This document shows, piece by piece, positions 1-4,078 of a stretch of 6,561 bases of DNA. The stretch is from Candidatus Bathyarchaeota archaeon (GTDB lineage: Archaea > Thermoproteota > Bathyarchaeia > TCS64): contig JAUWDP010000061.1 in the NCBI GenBank assembly GCA_030608725.1, positions 1 to 6,561 on the forward strand, given 5' to 3'. How positions within the stretch are numbered: the stretch's first letter is position 1; each line of letters starts with the position of its first letter. A model generated the notes under the pieces. That model worked only from the letters and a program-made list of their open reading frames with translations, ran no database searches and was not told the DNA's origin. The translations under genes were made by a program, and so were the position numbers.

Positions 1-2
1 TT

Positions 3-626
3 GAAGGTATTGTAAAAAATATTAAAAATATGGGTGTTGTCGGACCACGCTTCATAAAAAGACTGGAAGATATTGAGAAAAATTTGAAAGAAACCGAAGC
101 CAATATTTTTGATATAGGTCTTATGCAGCTCGGGACATTACTAGGATTCAATTCATACAAACCGGGTGGAGATGCGTCTCCTGATGTCGTCTGGCATCTT
201 GAAAATGAATTATTATTCGTTTTTGAAGGTAAATCTGACGAACATCCTGATGCTGGTATTTCTGTGCAAAATTGTAGACAAACTTCAGGTCATTTAGACT
301 GGGTAACAACTGAGGTGAATATAAAAAATATTGTGACTAAATACTGTGTACTCGTAAGCCCTAGAACTAGTATCGATGAGAGTGCACTCCCACACGGAGA
401 ACAAATATATTATCTTCACACTTCACAAGTTTTACAATTATTCGAGAGAACTAAACAAATGTTAGTTGAATTGAGGTCTGCTATGACCGATGAAATCAGT
501 GACAATGTTAGAGAGTTGGTTTTACGTTGCATGGATAGATGTAATCTTACACCTGAAAAGATAATTGAAATGATAACGTTAAAACCAGTAACTGAATTAC
601 CAACTGCGCGCGCGCCAACTAAGTAG
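3..626 (+). CDS. PD-(D/E)XK nuclease-like protein, 5' end probably outside the window
   Basis: The first ATG is at 30 (198 residues), but the frame has no stop back to base 3 and no Shine-Dalgarno precedes that ATG, so I read this as the C-terminal part of a longer gene; a start at 30 remains possible. Numbering from ATG 30, a helix rich in Glu (about 8-38) is followed by a Pro-Asp pair (P51-D52), a hydrophobic strand ending in E66-G67-K68, and a helix with Q80 and Q84. This order (Asp, then Glu-x-Lys, then Gln) is the restriction-endonuclease-like core. The next strand, CVLVSPR (106-112), also fits the fold. A charged helical tail follows. Role inferred: DNA cleavage in a restriction, defence or mobile-element context; the partner domain would lie upstream. 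Base composition is clearly AT-rich (about 35% GC in the stretch I counted) against the GC-rich genes to the right, which suggests acquisition. The exact family is not recognised. Confidence 0.7.
   Translation, partial: EGIVKNIKNMGVVGPRFIKRLEDIEKNLKETEANIFDIGLMQLGTLLGFNSYKPGGDASPDVVWHLENELLFVFEGKSDEHPDAGISVQNCRQTSGHLDWVTTEVNIKNIVTKYCVLVSPRTSIDESALPHGEQIYYLHTSQVLQLFERTKQMLVELRSAMTDEISDNVRELVLRCMDRCNLTPEKIIEMITLKPVTELPTARAPTK
606..615. repeat. Alternating (GC)5 tract
   Basis: Ten bases of strictly alternating G and C at the very end of the AT-rich nuclease-like gene, encoding part of its last residues (Ala-Arg-Ala). With the preceding T it forms an 11-base direct repeat with 821-831. It stands out sharply against the AT-rich surroundings. 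Confidence 0.8.
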
Positions 627-640
627 ATACTTCTAGTATC
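626..640 (+). terminator. Short hairpin at the 3' end of the nuclease-like gene
   Basis: A perfect 6-bp inverted repeat, GATACT/AGTATC, with a TCT loop begins at the last base of the TAG stop and is followed by ATTTTAATG. It may terminate or stabilise the transcript. The T run is only four long, so termination is not certain. Confidence 0.4.
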
Positions 641-821
641 ATTTTAATGTATAAATTTATCATTAAATATTACGCATGCGCGTTAACCAAATTTATCCAG
701 TATCGCTATGTTTGCATTCTATTTTTCTGTAATTTTTTTGAAACCATTTCCTGAAATCCAGATAATGCTTGGTGCGGTTGTCCTGTTTTCCTTCAGAGTG
801 AACGATAATAGGGGATGAATT

Positions 822-831
822 GCGCGCGCGC
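822..831. repeat. Alternating (GC)5 tract
   Basis: Second copy of the 10-base alternating GC run, again preceded by T, located where the base composition changes from AT-rich to GC-rich. It continues as CAC, so the purine/pyrimidine alternation extends slightly further. Confidence 0.8.
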
Positions 832-862
832 ACCGAGCCCGCCACGTTGATGCGGCTGGCTT

Positions 863-872
863 GCGCGCGTGT
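863..872. repeat. Alternating GC tract extended by TGT
   Basis: GCGCGCG followed by TGT keeps purine/pyrimidine alternation over ten bases. It lies 31 bases beyond the preceding (GC)5 tract, in non-coding DNA downstream of the minus-strand gene at 916-1287. Confidence 0.65.
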
Positions 873-893
873 CCCTACGTGAGGCAGAACAAC

Positions 894-911
894 AAAAAAA
901 AGGGGTAAAAA
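894..911 (-). terminator. Oligo-T terminator of the 123-residue minus-strand gene
   Basis: Read on the minus strand, directly after the TAG stop, there are five T (911-907), ACCCC, then eight T (901-894). Oligo-T runs of this kind, without a needed hairpin, are the usual intrinsic termination signal for archaeal RNA polymerase. Confidence 0.75.
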
Positions 912-915
912 GGGG

Positions 916-1287
916 CTAGTTCTTAGTCGTCAGCGTGTAATTGCACCCCAGCGGCGCCAGCTTCTCGTCTATGACCTCAATCAGATGGTTTAACTGGTCC
1001 TGCGTCGGCTCCGTGAACCACTCGAAGAAGAAGTCGTACTCCCCCAGCAGGTCACCCGACTTGCTGATGATGTTTCCGCACCGCTCAACCTTGACGTCGA
1101 TGGGGATCGTCCTGAAGTAGTCCGAGGTTGCCCCGGGATCCGTCAGATAGGAGTTCAGCTCGGGGGCGTTGGCCAGTATCGTGTTCATGATGCAAATCTC
1201 GGGCATGTCCACCGCCAGCTTCTCAAGCTCCCTGATCGCCTTCAGGATCGGAGGCCCGTAGATCCTCACATAGCTAATAGTCGCCAA
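916..1287 (-). CDS. Conserved-looking hypothetical protein, 123 residues
   Basis: I do not recognise the family. The start is TTG at 1287, supported by a GGGTGAG ribosome site five bases upstream and a TATA box at about -38. The protein is soluble-looking, with no signal peptide or membrane segment. It opens with a strand (ISYVRIYG) and a charged helix (about 13-28), then strand-like segments ending in DFFFEWF (85-91), an amphipathic helix (96-112) and a final strand (NYTLTTKN). This beta-alpha-beta-beta-alpha-beta order would suit a small ferredoxin-like or ACT-like domain, but that is inference. Two Cys (C32, C70) and a third near the end (C115) do not form a spaced metal motif. GC-rich codon use matches the genes to the right, not the AT-rich gene to the left. 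It is monocistronic: its own promoter and a T-tract terminator bracket it. Confidence 0.8.
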   Translation of the reverse strand: MATISYVRIYGPPILKAIRELEKLAVDMPEICIMNTILANAPELNSYLTDPGATSDYFRTIPIDVKVERCGNIISKSGDLLGEYDFFFEWFTEPTQDQLNHLIEVIDEKLAPLGCNYTLTTKN

Positions 1288-1292
1288 ACAGT

Positions 1293-1329
1293 CTCACCCA
1301 AACTGAAAGAAAAGAACGCCCAATATAAA
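1293..1329 (-). promoter_or_regulatory. TATA box and ribosome site of the 123-residue gene
   Basis: On the minus strand TTTATATT (1329-1322) is centred about 38 nt before the TTG start, and GGGTGAG (1299-1293) ends five bases before it. An archaeal start about 26 nt downstream of the TATA centre would put the mRNA 5' end at or next to GGGTGAG, giving a leader of about 12 nt. The site decides the unusual TTG start. Confidence 0.6.
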
Positions 1330-1333
1330 GGGT

Positions 1334-1342
1334 CGCGCGCAC
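1334..1342. repeat. Alternating CG tract next to a TATA box
   Basis: CGCGCGCAC, nine bases of pyrimidine/purine alternation, lies directly upstream of the minus-strand TATA box (1322-1329), roughly where the archaeal BRE/TFB contact would be. Confidence 0.6.
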
Positions 1343-1431
1343 CCCCCTGAGGGCGCAGAAGGCCCCCCCACACCCCGCATCTACAGTGATCCGGGGCAGT
1401 ATCCTGGGTTCATAACCTCGTTTCCCCTCCA

Positions 1432-1438
1432 TTTATAA
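1432..1438 (+). promoter_or_regulatory. TATA box of the small membrane-protein gene
   Basis: TTTATAA is centred 30 nt before the ATG at 1465, the spacing of a nearly leaderless archaeal promoter. The surroundings are GC-rich, so the box stands out. It supports the small open frame downstream. Confidence 0.55.
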
Positions 1439-1464
1439 GAGGAGCCGGCGTAAGCGAGTGAAAC

Positions 1465-1575
1465 ATGACCCAGAAAAGGAGAGCATCCGCGCGAGACCTC
1501 AAAGAGTCCCGGTTTGTCTTCCTCATACAGGCCACGTTCCTCCTGGTCTGCCTCGGGCTGATGAGGCTCATCTAG
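1465..1575 (+). CDS. Small single-pass membrane protein, 36 residues
   Basis: The ATG at 1465 opens a 36-codon frame ending in TAG at 1573-1575. The N-terminal half is strongly basic (K4, R5, R6, R10, K13, R16). The rest, from F17 to I36, is one hydrophobic segment long enough to span the membrane (FVFLIQATFLLVCLGLMRLI), interrupted only by Q22 and R34 near its ends. The charge pattern predicts the N terminus in the cytoplasm. Support for coding: a TATA box at the leaderless distance, G/C at most third codon positions as in neighbouring genes, and a compact hairpin 25 bases after the stop. There is no clear Shine-Dalgarno site at a normal distance. I do not recognise the family; it does not look like Sec61-beta/SecG. 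A function cannot be given. It lies divergent from the 123-residue gene and upstream of the FAH-family gene, which has its own promoter. Confidence 0.5.
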   Translation: MTQKRRASARDLKESRFVFLIQATFLLVCLGLMRLI

Positions 1576-1599
1576 ACCTCGGCGAACCACCCCTAGACC

Positions 1600-1614
1600 C
1601 GTGTCCAGGACACG
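1600..1614 (+). terminator. Compact hairpin after the small membrane-protein gene
   Basis: CGTGTC/GACACG with a CAG loop is a perfect 6-bp stem 25 bases after the TAG stop. No T run follows, so it may be an mRNA end structure or a protein-binding palindrome rather than a true terminator. The rest of 1615-1715 shows no gene. Confidence 0.35.
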
Positions 1615-1717
1615 AGAAAGCCTAAAATCGACTGAAAAACAGCCCGCCCCAGGGGCAACCAGCTACCCCATTCACGGTCGAGACCCCTCCGGTCACGAGG
1701 ACCCTGCGGATGCAAGG

Positions 1718-1751
1718 TAATATATGGAGAAGAGACATTCATCCCTGAGGT
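1718..1751 (+). promoter_or_regulatory. TATA box and ribosome site of the FAH-family gene
   Basis: TAATATATGG (1718-1727) is centred about 36 nt before the ATG at 1759. TGAGGT (1746-1751) is a good Shine-Dalgarno match seven bases before the ATG. The predicted mRNA start falls near 1748, so the leader would be only about 10 nt and the ribosome site would sit at its very 5' end. Confidence 0.6.
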
Positions 1752-1758
1752 ATAATAG

Positions 1759-2622
1759 ATGAAATTCGTATTCTACGACGATTTCAAGCCCGGCCTCCTC
1801 AAGGGCGACAGGGTCATCGACATAACCGAAGAGCTCAAGGGCATCGAGGCCCAGACCCCCCAGCTCCTCCTCGAGGGCTTCATAAAGGGCTACGAGGGGC
1901 TAAAGCCAGCCCTGGAGAAGGCCCTGGAGAGGGAGGGAGTCCCAGTAAAAGACGTACGCCTCCGCCAGCCAGTGCCCAAGCCGGGGCTCTTCCTCTGCGG
2001 CGTCGGCGGCTTCGGTGAAGGTGAGGGACGGAAGCGCCCCCTCGACTTCTTCCTGAAGGGCTGGACCTCCATCTGCGGAGACGGGGACACAGTCACCCTC
2101 CCCCACCACCTGGCCCGCATCTTCAACCACGAGGCCGAGCTGGCCATCGTCTTCGGCAAGACCCTGAAGGACGTCTCCGGGGAGGAGGAGACCATGGACG
2201 GCATCTTCGGCTACACCACCATGTGCGACGTCTCCGCCAGGGCGGTCCCAGACGTCAGCGGCTTCTGGCCCCAGAAGAGCTTCGACGGCTTCGGCCCCAT
2301 GGGCCCCTGCCTGGTCACCAAGGACGAGATACCGGACCCCTACGACCTGGCCATCAAGCTCTGGGTGAACGGGGAGCTCCGCCAGGACTACAACACAGAC
2401 GACATGAGCCACAAGCTGCCGGCGAAGATAAAGTTCCTCTCCGAGATCTGCACCCTGAACCCGGGGGACGTCATGGCCTGCGGGACCAACCACCACGGGC
2501 TGGGACCACTACAGGACGGGGACGTCTGCGAGATGGAGATAGAGAGGATAGGGCGGCTGTCGTTCAGCGTCAGGGATCCCCACAAGCGGGTTTGGGACGT
2601 CAAGGAGCACACCCGCCCCTAA
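1759..2622 (+). CDS. Fumarylacetoacetate hydrolase (FAH)-family protein
   Basis: The 287-residue protein is a cytoplasmic metal-dependent enzyme of the family that includes fumarylacetoacetate hydrolase, acylpyruvate hydrolases, oxaloacetate decarboxylases and 2-keto-3-deoxysugar-acid dehydratases or hydrolases. Residues 1-70 form the small N-terminal domain; the catalytic domain covers about 75-280. The divalent-metal ligands are visible as E125 and E127 (NHEAELAIV) and D157 (TTMCDVSAR). K173 in the KSFDGFGPMGP loop and the VNGELRQ strand are also typical. The C-terminal segment PGDVMACGTNHHGLGPLQDGD replaces the common PGD-x-I-x-TGTP-x-G-x-G form, which points to a less studied subfamily, so the substrate cannot be named. 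Length is normal and no residue expected for catalysis is missing. The ATG start has a TATA box and a Shine-Dalgarno site, and a T8 run follows the stop, so the gene is probably transcribed alone. Confidence 0.92.
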   Translation: MKFVFYDDFKPGLLKGDRVIDITEELKGIEAQTPQLLLEGFIKGYEGLKPALEKALEREGVPVKDVRLRQPVPKPGLFLCGVGGFGEGEGRKRPLDFFLKGWTSICGDGDTVTLPHHLARIFNHEAELAIVFGKTLKDVSGEEETMDGIFGYTTMCDVSARAVPDVSGFWPQKSFDGFGPMGPCLVTKDEIPDPYDLAIKLWVNGELRQDYNTDDMSHKLPAKIKFLSEICTLNPGDVMACGTNHHGLGPLQDGDVCEMEIERIGRLSFSVRDPHKRVWDVKEHTRP

Positions 2623-2625
2623 ACC

Positions 2626-2641
2626 TTTTTTTTAAGAAAAA
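2626..2641. terminator. Oligo-T terminator, possibly bidirectional
   Basis: Eight T (2626-2633) start four bases after the FAH-family stop. They are followed by AAGAAAAA, which on the minus strand reads as a T-rich run. The signal could end plus-strand transcription of the FAH-family gene and any minus-strand read-through from the dehydrogenase gene. Confidence 0.75.
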
Positions 2642-2652
2642 TGGGGAGCTAT

Positions 2653-2678
2653 GCGCACTCCCGATCGGGGGGGAGCGC
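2653..2678. terminator. Strong GC-rich stem-loop in the convergent gap
   Basis: GCGC (2653-2656) pairs with GCGC (2675-2678), and after one A-A mismatch CTCCC (2658-2662) pairs with the G run (2669-2673), giving about nine pairs with a short loop. A 10-base perfect palindrome, CCCGATCGGG (2660-2669), sits inside. It lies between two convergent genes and could block read-through from either side. Confidence 0.45.
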
Positions 2679-2739
2679 GGATTCAGAAGAGACTATTTTC
2701 TCTATCGACACCCCTCCGCCACCATATAATCCCCGCAGG

Positions 2740-2765
2740 GAGATATAAACAGTTACGCGTATCTC
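2740..2765. repeat. Inverted repeat downstream of the dehydrogenase gene
   Basis: GAGATA (2740-2745) and TATCTC (2760-2765) form a 6-bp inverted repeat with a 14-base loop, 16 bases past the minus-strand stop at 2781. The left arm also reads GATATAAAC, a TATA-like string on the plus strand, but no plus-strand gene follows it. Confidence 0.3.
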
Positions 2766-2780
2766 AGCCTACAACGCTGC

Positions 2781-3764
2781 TCAGGGTGTGACGAGGAACC
2801 TTGGGGGCTCCCCCGCCACAAGCCGCCTGACGCTCTCGCTGAGCCTCTCGATGAACCGCCCCATGAGCTGCCCCGAGCCGCTGGCCACATGGCTCGTCGT
2901 GACGGCGTTGCAGCCCTTGAACATCTCGCTGAGCTCCTCGGCCTGCTCCTCGCAGGTCTTAGGAACGTCGATCCCCACACCATAGAGCTTCCCGTCCCGG
3001 AGCGCCTCGGAGAGGGCGGACTCGTCCACCACGTCCCTCCTGGAGGTGTTAACGACTATTGCGCCGTCCTTCATCATCGCCACCTGGTCCTTGCCTACGA
3101 TGTGCCTCGTCTCATCCGTCAAGGGCACGTGCACGCTGAGGACGTCCGACTCCTTGAATAGGTCTTCCAGGCTCCTGTACTCGACCCCCAGCTCCGCCTC
3201 AGCCTCCCCTGAGAGCCGGTTACGCTTGTTGTACAGTATCTTCGCGCCGAAGCCCCGGGCTATCTTGGCCAGCTCGGTTCCGATGGCGCCGAGCCCCAGT
3301 ATCCCGAGGTTCCGACCCCTGAGCTCCCACATATCTCCGGGGGTATACGAAGGCCAGCTCCCCTCCATGACCTCCTCGTGGAACAGGAAAGCCTTCTTCT
3401 GAAGCACCAGTATCATCATCAAGGCGTGCTCCGCCACAGTGATGGCGTTAATCCCGGCGTTGTTCGCCACGGGGATACCCAGATCCACGGCCGCCTCTAG
3501 GTCTATCCTGTCGTAGCCCACCGAGCCGAACTTGACGAATTTGAGCTTCTTCGCTGCCTCAAGGACCCTGCGGCTCATGAACGGGGTCATCGGCACGGCG
3601 ATGATCATGTCGGCGTCCGAGACGGCCTCGCACATCTCATCCTCTGACAGGTCGTTCGACCCGACGGAGAACTCCACCTCAGAGGGGTCAACGTACTTCA
3701 AGCACCACGATCTCTGGGCCTCGACGGGGTATGGCATGATTGATACGATTTTTAGGACACCCAT
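2781..3764 (-). CDS. D-isomer-specific 2-hydroxyacid dehydrogenase
   Basis: This 327-residue cytoplasmic enzyme should interconvert a 2-oxoacid and a D-2-hydroxyacid with NAD(P)H (glyoxylate/hydroxypyruvate reductase, D-lactate or phosphoglycerate dehydrogenase type). The N-terminal substrate domain is about 1-100, with KFVKFGSVGYDRID (75-88). The Rossmann domain is about 101-290, with G157-x-G159-xx-G162. The catalytic Arg is R242 in NTSRRDVVDE, the His is H292 in TTSHVASG, and the Glu is probably E272. That Glu is one residue later than in E. coli SerA, where the corresponding DVFPTEP loop gives E269; position 271 here is Cys. The second Rossmann strand ends in LYNKRN with no acidic residue, which suggests NADP(H) preference. 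There is no C-terminal ACT domain, so feedback control by serine as in long phosphoglycerate dehydrogenases is not expected. The ATG at 3764 has a TATA box at about -35 and no ribosome site. Confidence 0.93.
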   Translation of the reverse strand: MGVLKIVSIMPYPVEAQRSWCLKYVDPSEVEFSVGSNDLSEDEMCEAVSDADMIIAVPMTPFMSRRVLEAAKKLKFVKFGSVGYDRIDLEAAVDLGIPVANNAGINAITVAEHALMMILVLQKKAFLFHEEVMEGSWPSYTPGDMWELRGRNLGILGLGAIGTELAKIARGFGAKILYNKRNRLSGEAEAELGVEYRSLEDLFKESDVLSVHVPLTDETRHIVGKDQVAMMKDGAIVVNTSRRDVVDESALSEALRDGKLYGVGIDVPKTCEEQAEELSEMFKGCNAVTTSHVASGSGQLMGRFIERLSESVRRLVAGEPPRFLVTP

Positions 3765-3794
3765 AAAACAGAAGCCGAATTCTAGTAAAACATG

Positions 3795-3803
3795 ATATAT
3801 TTA
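3795..3803 (-). promoter_or_regulatory. TATA box of the dehydrogenase gene
   Basis: The minus strand reads TAAATATAT, centred about 35 nt before the ATG at 3764, implying a leader of about 10 nt without Shine-Dalgarno. A second AT box, CTATATAG (3805-3812), lies next to it and is palindromic. The sulfatase-like gene upstream is over 300 nt away, so this gene is likely transcribed from here. Confidence 0.55.
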
Positions 3804-3866
3804 ACTATATAGTAAACGTGAACGTAACGAAAAGGGATTCCACCCCTTGTAAACAACGCTCCATGA

Positions 3867-3967
3867 TCAGAGCGGGGCTTTCATATCCGTCAATATCAGG
3901 TTCTTACGCAACTACCACCTCTCCACCTTCAAAGGTATAGACATGAATTGAGAAATGACCGCTCTGA
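3867..3967. repeat. Separated 9-base inverted repeat
   Basis: TCAGAGCGG (3867-3875) and CCGCTCTGA (3959-3967) are perfect inverted copies 83 bases apart. The arms could close a structured RNA or bind a dimeric protein. Flanking bases do not extend the pairing. The left arm also takes part in the local stem CGCTC/GAGCG. Confidence 0.4.
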
Positions 3968-4000
3968 ACCCAATAAGTGAATTTTGACTGCATTGGCTAG

Positions 4001-4008
4001 GCGCGCGC
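4001..4008. repeat. Alternating (GC)4 tract in a 12-base palindrome
   Basis: GCGCGCGC lies inside the perfect palindrome AGGCGCGCGCCT (3999-4010), in non-coding DNA about 70 bases beyond the sulfatase-like stop. Confidence 0.7.
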
Positions 4009-4063
4009 CTTACGCTTAGGCACGGGCATCGACAGAGTCAAGCCTTCAGCCACATCTGCAGTC

Positions 4064-4078
4064 AGTCACAGGGTGACT
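4064..4078 (-). terminator. Compact hairpin over the sulfatase-like stop codon
   Basis: AGTCAC/GTGACT with an AGG loop (plus-strand reading) is a perfect 6-bp stem that includes two bases of the minus-strand TAG stop (4079-4077). No T run follows. It has the same 6+3+6 form as the hairpins at 626-640 and 1600-1614. Confidence 0.35.

Larger units (their letters stand above)
627..915. other. Intergenic stretch across the AT-rich to GC-rich boundary
   Basis: No convincing gene. From 627 to about 815 the DNA is AT-rich like the gene to its left. From about 821 it turns GC-rich and contains two alternating GC tracts. The right end is the oligo-T terminator of the minus-strand gene at 916-1287. 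A 36-codon open frame (708-818, +) encodes two hydrophobic segments but has no ribosome site or well-placed TATA box, so I do not call it a gene. I saw no tRNA gene, transposase remnant or long terminal repeats that would mark an element end. Confidence 0.5.
3765..4076. other. Gene-poor 312-nt spacer with inverted repeats
   Basis: No supported gene. It holds the dehydrogenase promoter, a small stem AAGGG/CCCTT (3832-3848), a 5-bp stem CGCTC/GAGCG (3857-3874), the distant 9-base inverted repeat at 3867-3967, an alternating GC tract at 4001-4008, and the hairpin over the sulfatase-like stop. Base composition is closer to even than in the flanking genes. A 29-codon minus-strand frame (3904-3993) has protein-like residue order but no promoter or ribosome site. 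I could not form a tRNA or a box C/D guide RNA from it. Confidence 0.5.

Noticed and set aside
1405..1425. GGGTTCATAACC string resembling a tRNA T-arm
   Set aside because: The flanking bases do not form a 5-bp T stem and no anticodon or acceptor stem can be built around it.
1381..1590. 69-codon minus-strand open frame
   Set aside because: It has no promoter or ribosome site and its residue order is not protein-like; the small membrane frame on the plus strand with a TATA box explains the region better.
1900..2496. 198-codon minus-strand open frame opposite the FAH-family gene
   Set aside because: Antisense shadow of a GC-rich gene with all family motifs on the plus strand; no recognisable domain.
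2223..2729. 168-codon plus-strand frame overlapping the FAH-family gene
   Set aside because: Out-of-frame shadow rich in Arg, Gly and Pro; the FAH motifs lie in the other frame.
2720..2750. TATA-like strings on the plus strand (CATATAAT, GATATAAAC)
   Set aside because: No plus-strand gene follows; the downstream DNA is the coding sequence of the minus-strand dehydrogenase.
3835..4060. Possible box C/D guide RNA (CTGA near 3964)
   Set aside because: No matching C box (RUGAUGA) at the right distance, and no terminal stem.
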